Shown: piece by piece, positions 1 to 11,898 of the stretch
Layout: every line of letters starts with the position of its first letter
Position numbering within the stretch: the first letter of the stretch is position 1
Origin: Tipula vernalis
Taxonomy: Eukaryota > Arthropoda > Insecta > Diptera > Tipulidae
Direction: 5' to 3'
DNA length: 64,000 bases
Assembly: GCA_958295665.1 (NCBI GenBank)
Contig: OY282560.1
Location: forward strand, 45,570,333 to 45,634,332
Program-made: the position numbers and the translations under genes
Notes under the pieces: model-generated
The model's input: only the letters and a program-made list of their open reading frames with translations
What the model was told of the DNA's origin: nothing
The model's database searches: none

Positions 1-143
1 TGCGGTTCTTGATACCTCAAATGATAGGTCACGGGACCTGTAATTGCTATACCATACATTTCGTAGAAAATTCGATTCGAAGAAAATAACCTTACTACAG
101 CTCAGCCGATTCAGAGCTGTAAAAATCCAAAATCTGCAATTGT
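1..143 (+). repeat. Partial B monomer cut by the window edge
   Basis: The window opens at the ninth base of a B monomer (TGCGGTTCTTGATACC) and this copy ends at 143. It shows that the array continues upstream of the window. Confidence 0.95.
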
Positions 144-323
144 GCTCCGATTGGGTTTCTTGATACCTCAAATGATAGGTCTCGGGACTTGTAATTGTTA
201 AGCCAAACCGCATTTAAATTGGTTGATTATTTCCATATATTTCACAGAAAAATCGATTCGAAGAAATCACCTTACTACAGCTCAGCCGATTCAGAGCTGT
301 AAAAATCCAAAATCTGCAATTGT
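144..323 (+). repeat. A monomer, 180 bp (first complete copy)
   Basis: This is the reference for the long monomer, phased to begin at GCTCCGATTGGG. In order it holds a block shared with B (CTTGATACCTCAAATGATAG), the A form GGTCTCGGGACTTG, an A-only 30-bp segment from CCAAACCGC through ATTTAAAT to GATTATTT, then ATTTCACAG, a CGATTCGAAG core, and a shared tail with the imperfect dyad TACAGCTC/GAGCTGTA. ATTTAAAT is a rare eight-base palindrome found only in A. A contains six CpG dinucleotides, against about 6.4 expected from its 31 G and 37 C. Main sub-variants along the array are CGATTCG, TGATTCG or TGATCCG in the core, TACAG or TATAG, GAGCTG or GAGTTG, and GATTATT or GATTAATT. This first copy itself carries a private CATATATTT in place of CATACATTT. 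Confidence 0.96.
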
Positions 324-503
324 GCTCCGATTGGGTTTCTTGATACCTCAAATGATAGGTCTCGGGACTTGTAATTGTTAAGCCAAACCGCATTTAAATT
401 GGTTGATTATTTCCATACATTTCACAGAAAAATCGATTCGAAGAAATCACCTTACTATAGCTCAGCCGATTCAGAGTTGTAAAAATCCAAAATCTGCAAT
501 TGT

Positions 504-654
504 GCTCAGAATGCGGTTCTTGATACCTCAAATGATAGGTCACGGGACCTGTAATTGCTATACCATACATTTCGTAGAAAATTCGATTCGAAGAAAATAA
601 CCTTACTACAGCTCAGCCGATTCAGAGCTGTAAAAATCCAAAATCTGCAATTGT
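504..654 (+). repeat. B monomer, 151 bp (first complete copy)
   Basis: This is the reference for the short monomer, phased to begin at GCTCAGAATGCGG. It aligns with A along its whole length. Diagnostic differences are AGAATGCGG in place of CGATTGGGT, GGTCACGGGACCTG in place of GGTCTCGGGACTTG, GCTATACC in place of GTTAAGCC, loss of the 30-bp A-only segment, TTTCGTAGAAAATTCG in place of TTTCACAGAAAAATCG, and GAAAATAACC in place of GAAATCACC (one base longer). The arithmetic is exact: 180 minus 30 plus 1 gives 151. B has a dyad AGGTC-ACGG-GACCT that A has lost. Its tail is the same as that of A, so A-to-B, B-to-A and A-to-A junctions all look alike. Confidence 0.96.
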
Positions 655-1628
655 GCTCCGATTGGGTTTCTTGATACCTCAAATGATAGGTCTCGGGACT
701 TGTAATTGTTAAGCCAAACCGCATTTAAATTGGTTGATTATTTCCATACATTTCACAGAAAAATCGATTCGAAGAAATCACCTTACTACAGCTCAGCCGA
801 TTCAGAGCTGTAAAAATCCAAAATCTGCAATTGTGCTCCGATTGGGTTTCTTGATACCTCAAATGATAGGTCTCGGGACTTGTAATTGTTAAGCCAAACC
901 GCATTTAAATTGGTTGATTATTTCCATACATTTCACAGAAAAATCGATTCGAAGAAATCACCTTACTACAGCTCAGCCGATTCAGAGCTGTAAAAATCCA
1001 AAATCTGCAATTGTGCCCAGAATGCGGTTCTTGATACCTCAAATGATAGGTCACGGGACCTGTAATTGCTATACCATACATTTCGTAGAAAATTCGATTC
1101 GAAGAAAATAACCTTACTACAGCTCAGCCGATTCAGAGCTGTAAAAATCCAAAATCTGCAATTGTGCTCCGATTGGGTTTCTTGATATCTCAAATGATAG
1201 GTCTCGGGACTTGTAATTGTTAAGCCAAACCGCATTTAAATTGGTTGATTATTTCCATACATTTCACAGAAAAATCGATTCGAAGAAATCACCTTACTAC
1301 AGCTCAGCCGATTCAGAGCTGTAAAAATCCAAAATCTGCAATTGTGCTCAGAATGCGGTTCTTGATACCTCAAATGATAGGTCACGGGACCTGTAATTGC
1401 TATACCATACATTTCGTAGAAAATTCGATTCGAAGAAAATAACCTTACTACAGCTCAGCCGATTCAGAGCTGTAAAAATCCAAAATCTGCAATTGTGCTC
1501 CGATTGGGTTTCTTGATACCTCAAATGATAGGTCTCGGGACTTGTAATTGTTAAGCCAAACCGCATTTAAATTGGTTGATTATTTCCATACATTTCACAG
1601 AAAAATTGATTCGAAGAAATCACCTTAC

Positions 1629-1654
1629 TATAGCTCAGCCGATTCAGAGCTGTA
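1629..1654 (+). other. Inverted repeat in the shared monomer tail (representative)
   Basis: Both monomer types carry TACAGCTC and GAGCTGTA around a ten-base loop AGCCGATTCA, a perfect 8-bp dyad. The example given is the TATAG/GAGCTG form. The two common substitutions in the arms (TACAG to TATAG, GAGCTG to GAGTTG) both turn G-C pairs into G-U pairs in a plus-strand transcript but into A-C mismatches in a minus-strand transcript. All four combinations occur in the array, so the changes are not strictly coupled. Whether the dyad forms a hairpin in vivo is unknown. Confidence 0.7.
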
Positions 1655-2187
1655 AAAATCCAAAATCTGCAATTGTGCTCCGATTGGGTTTCTTGATACC
1701 TCAAATGATAGGTCTCGGGACTTGTAATTGTTAAGCCAAACCGCATTTAAATTGGTTGATTATTTCCATACATTTCACAGAAAAATCGATTCGAAGAAAT
1801 CACCTTACTATAGCTCAGCCGATTCAGAGTTGTAAAAATCCAAAATCTGCAATTGTGCTCAGAATGCGGTTCTTGATACCTCAAATGATAGGTCACGGGA
1901 CCTGTAATTGCTATACCATACATTTCGTAGAAAATTCGATTCGAAGAAAATAACCTTACTACAGCTCAGCCGATTCAGAGCTGTAAAAATCCAAAATCTG
2001 CAATTGTGCTCCGATTGGGTTTCTTGATACCTCAAATGATAGGTCTCGGGACTTGTAATTGTTAAGCCAAACCGCATTTAAATTGGTTGATTATTTCCAT
2101 ACATTTCACAGAAAAATCGATTCGAAGAAATCACCTTACTATAGCTCAGCCGATTCAGAGTTGTAAAAATCCAAAATCTGCAATTGT

Positions 2188-5100
2188 GCTCAGAAAGCGG
2201 TTCTTGATACCTCAAATGATAGGTCACGGGACCTATAATTGCTATACCATACATTTCGTAGAAAATTCGATTCGAAGAAAATAACCTTACTACAGCTCAG
2301 CCGATTCAGAGCTGTTAAAATCCAAAATCTGCAATTGTGCTCCGATTGGGTTTTTTGATACCTCAAATGATAGGTCTCGGGACTTGTAATTGTTAAGCCA
2401 AACCGCATTTAAATTGGTTGATTATTTCCATACATTTCACAGAAAAATCGATTCGAAGAAATCACCTTACTATAGCTCAGCCGATTCAGAGTTGTAAAAA
2501 TCCAAAATCTGAAATTGTGCTCCGATTGGGTTTCTTGATACCTCAAATGATAGGTCTCGGGACTTGTAATTGTTAAGCCAAACCGCATTTAAATTGGTTG
2601 ATTATTTCCATACATTTCACAGAAAAATCGATTCGAAGAAATCACCTTACTATAGCTCAGCCGATTCAGAGTTGTAAAAATCCAAAATCTGCAATTGTGC
2701 TCAGAAAGCGGTTCTTGATACCTCAAATGATAGGTCACGGGACCTGTAATTGCTATACCATACATTTCGTAGAAAATTCGATTCGAAGAAAATAACCTTA
2801 CTACAGCTCAGCCGATTCAGAGCTGTTAAAATCCAAAATCTGCAATTGTGCTCCGATTGGGTTTCTTGATACCTCAAATGATAGGTCTCGGGACTTGTAA
2901 TTGTTAAGCCAAACCGCATTTAAATTGGTTGATTATTTCCATACATTTCACAGAAAAATCGATTCGAAGAAATCACCTTACTATAGCTCAGCCGATTCAG
3001 AGTTGTAAAAATCCAAAATCTGCAATTGTGCTCAGAAAGCGGTTCTTGATACCTCAAATGATAGGTCACGGGACCTGTAATTGCTATACCATACATTTCG
3101 TAGAAAATTCGATTCGAAGAAAATAACCTTACTACAGCTCAGCCGATTCAGAGCTGTTAAAATCCAAAATCTGCAATTGTGCTCCGATTGGGTTTCTTGA
3201 TACCTCAAATGATAGGTCTCGGGACTTGTAATTGTTAAGCCAAACCGCATTTAAATTGGTTGATTATTTCCATACATTTCACAGAAAAATTGATTCGAAG
3301 AAATCACCTTACTATAGCTCAGCCGATTCAGAGTTGTAAAAATCCAAAATCTGCAATTGTGCTCAGAATGCGGTTCTTGATACCTCAAATGATAGGTCAC
3401 GGGACCTGTAATTGCTATACCATACATTTCTTAGAAAATTCGATTCGAAGAAAATAACCTTACTACAGCTCAGCCGATTCAGAGCTGTAAAAATCCAAAA
3501 TCTGCAATTGTGCTCCGATTGGGTTTCTTGATACCTCAAATGATAGGTCTCGGGACTTGTAATTGTTAAGCCAAACCGCATTTAAATTGGTTGATTATTT
3601 CCATACATTTCACAGAAAAATTGATTCGAAGAAATCACCTTACTATAGCTCAGCCGATTCAGAGCTGTAAAAATCCAAAATCTGCAATTGTGCTCCGATT
3701 GGGTTTCTTGATACCTCAAATGATAGGTCTCGGGACTTGTAATTGTTAAGCCAAACCGCATTTAAATTGGTTGATTATTTCCATACATTTCACAGAAAAA
3801 TCGATTCGAAGAAATCACCTTACTATAGCTCAGCCGATTCAGAGTTGTAAAAATCCAAAATCTGCAATTGTGCTCAGAAAGCGGTTCTTGATACCTCAAA
3901 TGATAGGTCACGGGACCTGTAATTGCTATACCATACATTTCGTAGAAAATTCGATTCGAAGAAAATAACCTTACTACAGCTCAGCCGATTCAGAGCTGTT
4001 AAAATCCAAAATCTGCAATTGTGCTCCGATTGGGTTTCTTGATACCTCAAATGATAGGTCTCGGGACTTGTAATTGTTAAGCCAAACCGCATTTAAATTG
4101 GTTGATTATTTCCATACATTTCACAGAAAAATCGATTCGAAGAAATCACCTTACTATAGCTCAGCCGATTCAGAGTTGTAAAAATCCAAAATCTGCAATT
4201 GTGCTCCGATTGGGTTTCTTGATACCTCAAATGATAGGTCTCGGGACTTGTAATTGTTAAGCCAAACCGCATTTAAATTGGTTGATTATTTCCATACATT
4301 TCACAGAAAAATCGATTCGAAGAAATCACCTTACTATAGCTCAGCCGATTCAGAGTTGTAAAAATCCAAAATCTGCAATTGTGCTCCGATTGGGTTTCTT
4401 GATACCTCAAATGATAGGTCTCGGGACTTGTAATTGTTAAGCCAAACCGCATTTAAATTGGTTGATTATTTCCATACATTTCACAGAAAAATCGATTCGA
4501 AGAAATCACCTTACTATAGCTCAGCCGATTCAGAGTTGTAAAAATCCAAAATCTGCAATTGTGCTCAGAAAGCGGTTCTTGATACCTCAAATGATAGGTC
4601 ACGGGACCTGTAATTGCTATACCATACATTTCGTAGAAAATTCGATTCGAAGAAAATAACCTTACTACAGCTCAGCCGATTCAGAGCTGTTAAAATCCAA
4701 AATCTGCAATTGTGCTCCGATTGGGTTTCTTGATACCTCAAATGATAGGTCTCGGGACTTGTAATTGTTAAGCCAAACCGCATTTAAATTGGTTGATTAT
4801 TTCCATACATTTCACAGAAAAATCGATTCGAAGAAATAACCTTACTATAGCTCAGCCGATTCAGAGTTGTAAAAATCCAAAATCTGCAATTGTGCTCCGA
4901 TTGGGTTTCTTGATACCTCAAATGATAGGTCTCGGGACTTGTAATTGTTAAGCCAAACCGCATTTAAATTAGTTGATTATTTCCATACATTTCACAGAAA
5001 AATCGATTCGAAGAAATCACCTTACTATATAGCTCAGCCGATTCAGAGTTGTAAAAATCCAAAATCTGCAATTGTGCTCCGATTGGGTTTCTTGATACCT

Positions 5101-6277
5101 CAAATGATAGGTCTCGGGACTTGTAATTGTTAAGCCAAACCGCATTTAAATTGGTTGATTATTTCCATACATTTCACAGAAAAATCGATTCGAAGAAATC
5201 ACCTTACTATAGCTCAGCCGATTCAGAGTTGTAAAAATCCAAAATCTGCAATTGTGCTCAGAAAGCGGTTCTTGATACCTCAAATGATAGGTCACGGGAC
5301 CTGTAATTGCTATACCATACATTTCGTAGAAAATTCGATTCGAAGAAAATAACCTTACTACAGCTCAGCCGATTCAGAGCTGTTAAAATCCAAAATCTGC
5401 AATTGTGCTCCGATTGGGTTTCTTGATACCTCAAATGATAGGTCTCGGGACTTGTAATTGTTAAGCCAAACCGCATTTAAATTGGTTGATTATTTCCATA
5501 CATTTCACAGAAAAATCGATTCGAAGAAATCACCTTACTATAGCTCAGCCGATTCAGAGTTGTAAAAATCCAAAATCTGCAATTGTGCTCCGATTGGGTT
5601 TCTTGATACCTCAAATGATAGGTCTCGGGACTTGTAATTGTTAAGCCAAACCGCATTTAAATTGGTTGATTATTTCCATACATTTCACAGAAAAATCGAT
5701 TCGAAGAAATCACCTTACTATAGGTCAGCCGATTCAGAGTTGTAAAAATCCAAAATCTGCAATTGTGCTCCGATTGGGTTTCTTGATACCTCAAATGATA
5801 GGTCTCGGGACTTGTAATTGTTAAGCCAAACCGCATTTAAATTGGTTGATTATTTCCATACATTTCCCAGAAAAATCGATTCGAAGAAATCACCTTACTA
5901 TAGCTCAGCCGATTCAGAGTTGTAAAAATCCAAAATCTGCAATTGTGCTCAGAAAGCGGTTCTTGATACCTCAAATGATAGGTCACGGGACCTGTAATTG
6001 CTATACCATACATTTCGTAGAAAATTCGATTCGAAGAAAATAACCTTACTACAGCTCAGCCGATTCAGAGCTGTTAAAATCCAAAATCTGCAATTGTGCT
6101 CCGATTGGGTTTCTTGATACCTCAAATGATAGGTCTCGGGACTTGTAATTGTTAAGCCAAACCGCATTTAAATTGGTTGATTATTTCCATACATTTCACA
6201 GAAAAATTGATTCGAAGAAATCACCTTACTACAGCTCAGCCGATTCAGAGTTGTAAAAATCCAAAATCTGCAATTGT
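2188..6277 (+). repeat. Array block carrying the AAAGCGG subtype of B
   Basis: B monomers start at 2188, 2699, 3030, 3361, 3872, 4563, 5256 and 5947, with 2, 1, 1, 2, 3, 3, 3 and 1 A monomers after each. Seven of these eight B copies (all but 3361) carry two linked substitutions: AGAAAGCGG for AGAATGCGG near the start, and GCTGTTAAAA for GCTGTAAAAA near the end. I did not see this combination elsewhere in the window. Three successive B-AAA units near 3872-5946 (691, 693 and 691 bp) show local amplification of the tetramer. The A copies here are mostly the TATAG/GAGTTG form. Confidence 0.93.
4894..5075 (+). repeat. A monomer with 2-bp TA insertion (182 bp)
   Basis: CTTACTATAGCTC is lengthened to CTTACTATATAGCTC near 5021-5034. 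This is the only such copy outside the 46-55 kb region. It lies in an A-A-A run in a different sequence background, so it is probably an independent slippage event at the short TA run. Confidence 0.9.
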
Positions 6278-9200
6278 GCTCAGAATGCGGTTCTTGATAC
6301 CTCAAATGATAGGTCACGGGACCTGTAATTGCTATACCATACATTTCGTAGAAAATTCGATTCGAAGAAAATAACCTTACTACAGCTCAGCCGATTCAGA
6401 GCTGTAAAAATCCAAAATCTGCAATTGTGCTCCGATTGGGTTTCTTGATACCTCAAATGATAGGTCTCGGGACTTGTAATTGTTAAGCCAAACCGCATTT
6501 AAATTGGTTGATTATTTCCATACATTTCACAGAAAAATTGATTCGAAGAAATCACCTTACTATAGCTCAGCCGATTCAGAGCTGTAAAAATCCAAAATCT
6601 GCAATTGTGCTCCGATTGGGTTTCTTGATACCTCAAATGATAGGTCTCGGGACTTGTAATTGTTAAGCCAAACCGCATTTAAATTGATTGATTATTTCCA
6701 TACATTTCACAGAAAAATCGATTCGAAGAAATCACCTTACTACAGCTCAGCCGATTCAGAGTTGTAAAAACCCAAAATCTGCAATTGTGCTCAGAATGCG
6801 GTTCTTGATACCTCAAATGATAGGTCACGGGATCTGTATTTGCTATACCATACATTTCGTAGAAAATTCGATTCGAAGAAAATAACCTTACTACAGCTCA
6901 GCCGATTCAGAGCTGTAAAAATCCAAAATCTGCAATTGTGCTCCGATTGGGTTTCTTGATACCTCAAATGATAGGTCTCGGGACTTGTAATTGTTAAGCC
7001 AAACCGCATTTAAATTGGTTGATTATTTCCATACATTTCACAGAAAAATTGATTCGAAGAAATCACCTTACTATAGCTCAGCCGATTCAGAGCTGTAAAA
7101 ATCCAAAATCTGAAATTGTGCTCCGATTGGGTTTCTTGATACCTCAAATGATAGGTCTCGGGACTTGTAATTGTTAAGCCAAACCGCATTTAAATTGGTT
7201 GATTATTTCCATACATTTCACAGAAAAATTGATTCGAAGAAATCACCTTACTATAGCTCAGCCGATTCAGAGCTGTAAAAATCCAAAATCTGAAATTGTG
7301 CTCCGATTGGGTTTCTTGATACCTCAAATGATAGGTCTCGGGACTTGTAATTGTTAAGCCAAACCGCATTTAAATTGGTTGATTATTTCCATACATTTCA
7401 CAGAAAAATTGATTCGAAGAAATCACCTTACTATAGCTCAGCCGATTCAGAGTTGTAAAAATCCAAAATCTGCAATTGTGCTCAGAATGCGGTTCTTGAT
7501 ACCTCAAATGATAGGTCACGGGACCTGTAATTGCTATACCATACATTTCGTAGAAAATTCGATTCGAAGAAAATAACCTTACTACAGCTCAGCCGATTCA
7601 GAGCTGTAAAAATCCAAAATCTGCAATTGTGCTCCGATTGGGTTTCTTGATACCTCAAATGATAGGTCTCGGGACTTGTAATTGTTAAGCCAAACCGCAT
7701 TTAAATTGGTTGATTATTTCCATACATTTCACAGAAAAATTGATTCGAAGAAATCACCTTACTATAGCTCAGCCGATTCAGAGCTGTAAAAATCCAAAAT
7801 CTGCAATTGTGCTCCGATTGGGTTTCTTGATACCTCAAATGATAGGTCTCGGGACTTGTAATTGTTAAGCCAAACCGCATTTAAATTGGTTGATTATTTC
7901 CATACATTTCACAGAAAAATTGATTCGAAGAAATCACCTTACTATAGCTCAGCCGATTCAGAGCTGTAAAAATCCAAAATCTGCAATTGTGCTCCGATTG
8001 GGTTTCTTGATACCTCAAATGATAGGTCTCGGGACTTGTAATTGTTAAGCCAAACCGCATTTAAATTGGTTGATTATTTCCATACATTTCACAGAAAAAT
8101 CGATTCGAAGAAATCACCTTACTATAGCTCAGCCGATTCACAGTTGTAAAAATCCAAAATCTGCAATTGTACTCAGAATGCGGTTCTTGATACCTCAAAT
8201 GATAGGTCACGGGACCTGTAATTGCTATACCATACATTTCGTAGAAAATTCGATTCGAAGAAAATAACCTTACTACAGCTCAGCCGATTCAGAGCTGTAA
8301 AAATCCAAAATCTGCAATTGTGCTCCGATTGGGTTTCTTGATACCTCAAATGATAGGTCTCGGGACTTGTAATTGTTAAGCCAAACCGCATTTAAATTGG
8401 TTGATTATTTCCATACATTTCACAGAAAAATTGATTCGAAGAAATCACCTTATTATAGCTCAGCCGATTCAGAGCTGTAAAAATCCAAAATCTGCAATTG
8501 TGCTCCGATTGGGTTTCTTGATACCTCAAATGATAGGTCTCGGGACTTGTAATTGTTAAGCCAAACCGCATTTAAATTGGTTGATTATTTCCATACATTT
8601 CACAGAAAAATCGATTCGAAGAAATCACCTTACTATAGCTCAGCCGATTCAGAGTTGTAAAAATCCAAAATCTGCAATTGTGCTCAGAATGCGGTTCTTG
8701 ATACCTCAAATGATAGGTCACGGGACCTGTAATTGCTATACCATACATTTCGTAGAAAATTCGATTCGAAGAAAATAACCTTACTACAGCTCAGCCGATT
8801 CAGAGCTGTAAAAATCCAAAATCTGCAATTGTGCTCCGATTGGGTTTCTTGATACCTCAAATGATAGGTCTCGGGACTTGTAATTGTTAAGCCAAACCGC
8901 ATTTAAATTGGTTGATTATTTCCATACATTTCACAGAAAAATTGATTCGAAGAAATCACCTTACTATAGCTCAGCCGATTCAGAGCTGTAAAAATCCAAA
9001 ATCTGCAATTGTGCTCAGAATGCGGTTCTTGATACCTCAAATGATAGGTCACGGGACCTGTAATTGCTATACCATACATTTCGTAGAAAATTCGATTCGA
9101 AGAAAATAACCTTACTACAGCTCAGCCGATTCAGAGCTGTAAAAATCCAAAATCTGCAATTGTGCTCCGATTGGGTTTCTTGATACCTCAAATGATAGGT

Positions 9201-11898
9201 CTCGGGACTTGTAATTGTTAAGCCAAACCGCATTTAAATTGGTTGATTATTTCCATACATTTCACAGAAAAATTGATTCGAAGAAATCACCTTACTATAG
9301 CTCAGCCGATTCAGAGCTGTAAAAATCCAAAATCTGCAATTGTGCTCCGATTGGGTTTCTTGATACCTCAAATGATAGGTCTCGGGACTTGTAATTGTTA
9401 AGCCAAACCGCATTTAAATTGGTTGATTATTTCCATACATTTCACAGAAAAATCGATTCGAAGAAATCACCTTACTATAGCTCAGCCGATTCAGAGTTGT
9501 AAAAATCCAAAATCTGCAATTGTGCTCAGAATGCGGTTCTTGATACCTCAAATGATAGGTCACGGGACCTGTAATTGCTATACCATACATTTCGTAGAAA
9601 ATTCGATTCGAAGAAAATAACCTTACTACAGCTCAGCCGATTCAGAGCTGTAAAAATCCAAAATCTGCAATTGTGCTCCGATTGGGTTTCTTGATACCTC
9701 AAATGATAGGTCTCGGGACTTGTAATTGTTAAGCCAAACCGCATTTAAATTGGTTGATTATTTCCATACATTTCACAGAAAAATTGATTCGAAGAAATCA
9801 CCTTACTATAGCTCAGCCGATTCAGAGCTGTAAAAATCCAAAATCTGCAATTGTGCTCAGAATGCGGTTCTTGATACCTCAAATGATAGGTCACGGGACC
9901 TGTAATTGCTATACCATACATTTCGTAGAAAATTCGATTCGAAGAAAATAACCTTACTACAGCTCAGCCGATTCAGAGCTGTAAAAATCCAAAATCTGCA
10001 ATTGTGCTCCGATTGGGTTTCTTGATACCTCAAATGATAGGTCTCGGGACTTGTAATTGTTAAGCCAAACCGCATTTAAATTGGTTGATTATTTCCATAC
10101 ATTTCACAGAAAAATTGATTCGAAGAAATCACCTTACTATAGCTCAGCCGATTCAGAGCTGTAAAAATCCAAAATCTGCAATTGTGCTCCGATTGGGTTT
10201 CTTGATACCTCAAATGATAGGTCTCGGGACTTGTAATTGTTAAGCCAAACCGCATTTAAATTGGTTGATTATTTCCATACATTTCACAGAAAAATCGATT
10301 CGAAGAAATCACCTTACTATAGCTCAGCCGATTCAGAGTTGTAAAAATCCAAAATCTGCAATTGTGCTCAGAATGCGGTTCTTGATACCTCAAATGATAG
10401 GTCACGGGACCTGTAATTGCTATACCATACATTTCGTTGAAAATTCGATTCGAAGAAAATAACCTTACTACAGCTCAGCCGATTCAGAGCTGTAAAAATC
10501 CAAAATCTGCAATTGTGCTCCGATTGGGTTTCTTGATACCTCAAATGATAGGTCTCGGGACTTGTAATTGTTAAGCCAAACCGCATTTAAATTGGTTGAT
10601 TATTTCCATACATTTCACAGAAAAATTGATTCGAAGAAATCACCTTACTATAGCTCAGCCGATTCAGAGCTGTAAAAATCCAAAATCTGCAATTGTGCTC
10701 CGATTGGGTTTCTTGATACCTCAAATGATAGGTCTCGGGACTTGTAATTGTTAAGCCAAACCGCATTTAAATTGGTTGATTATTTCCATACATTTCACAG
10801 AAAAATCGATTCGAAGAAATCACCTTACTATAGCTCAGCCGATTCAGAGTTGTAAAAATCCAAAATCTGCAATTGTGCTCAGAATGCGGTTCTTGATACC
10901 TCAAATGATAGGTCACGGGACCTGTAATTGCTATACCATACATTTCGTAGAAAATTCGATTCGAAGAAAATAACCTTACTACAGCTCAGCCGATTCAGAG
11001 CTGTAAAAATCCAAAATCTGCAATTGTGCTCCGATTGGGTTTCTTGATACCTCAAATGATAGGTCTCGGGACTTGTAATTGTTAAGCCAAACCGCATTTA
11101 AATTGGTTGATTATTTCCATACATTTCACAGAAAAATTGATTCGAAGAAATCACCTTACTATAGCTCAGCCGATTCAGAGCTGTAAAAATCCAAAATCTG
11201 CAATTGTGCTCCGATTGGGTTTCTTGATACCTCAAATGATAGGTCTCGGGACTTGTAATTGTTAAGCCAAACCGCATTTAAATTGGTTGATTATTTCCAT
11301 ACATTTCACAGAAAAATCGATTCGAAGAAATCACCTTACTATAGCTCAGCCGATTCAGAGTTGTAAAAATCCAAAATCTGCAATTGTGCTCAGAATGCGG
11401 TTCTTGATACCTCAAATGATAGGTCACGGGACCTGTAATTGCTATACCATACATTTCGTAGAAAATTCGATTCGAAGAAAATAACCTTACTACAGCTCAG
11501 CCGATTCAGAGCTGTAAAAATCCAAAATCTGCAATTGTGCTCCGATTGGGTTTCTTGATACCTCAAATGATAGGTCTCGGGACTTGTAATTGTTAAGCCA
11601 AACCGCATTTAAATTGGTTGATTATTTCCATACATTTCACAGAAAAATTGATTCGAAGAAATCACCTTACTATAGCTCAGCCGATTCAGAGCTGTAAAAA
11701 TCCAAAATCTGCAATTGTGCTCCGATTGGGTTTCTTGATACCTCAAATGATAGGTCTCGGGACTTGTAATTGTTAAGCCAAACCGCATTTAAATTGGTTG
11801 ATTATTTCCATACATTTCACAGAAAAATCGATTCGAAGAAATCACCTTACTATAGCTCAGCCGATTCAGAGTTGTAAAAATCCAAAATCTGCAATTGT
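6278..11898 (+). repeat. Array block of 842, 691 and 511-bp units
   Basis: B monomers start at 6278, 6789, 7480, 8171, 8682, 9013, 9524, 9855, 10366, 10877 and 11388, with 2, 3, 3, 2, 1, 2, 1, 2, 2, 2 and 2 A monomers after each. From 8171 to 10366 the 842-bp BAA-BA period is repeated, and from 9855 the pure BAA trimer (511 bp) runs four times. Two adjacent A monomers after the B at 6789 share a private change TGAAATTG (near 7111 and 7291), which marks a single-monomer duplication. The typical trimer here is B, then A with TGATTCG and GAGCTG, then A with CGATTCG and GAGTTG. Confidence 0.93.

Larger units (their letters stand above)
1..2187 (+). repeat. Array block with 842-bp period (BAA-BA)
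   Basis: B monomers start at 504, 1015, 1346 and 1857, after the partial copy at the left edge. The number of A monomers after each B, starting with the partial copy, is 2, 2, 1, 2, 1. The B spacing therefore alternates between 511 and 331 bp and gives an 842-bp five-monomer period, seen at 504, 1346 and 2188. Most A copies have the CGATTCG core. No gene or regulatory element is visible. Confidence 0.93.

Noticed and set aside
504..654. CENP-B box in B at TTTCGTAGAAAATTCGA
   Set aside because: The first half resembles the box (TTCG and the central A are in place), but the required CGGG is TTCG. The CGGG present elsewhere in both monomers lacks an upstream TTCG at the right distance.
1631..1700. 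A functional tRNA gene in each monomer
   Set aside because: Only the D-arm-like part is convincing. The anticodon, T and acceptor stems do not pair, and the T-loop match is weak, so no tRNA is annotated.
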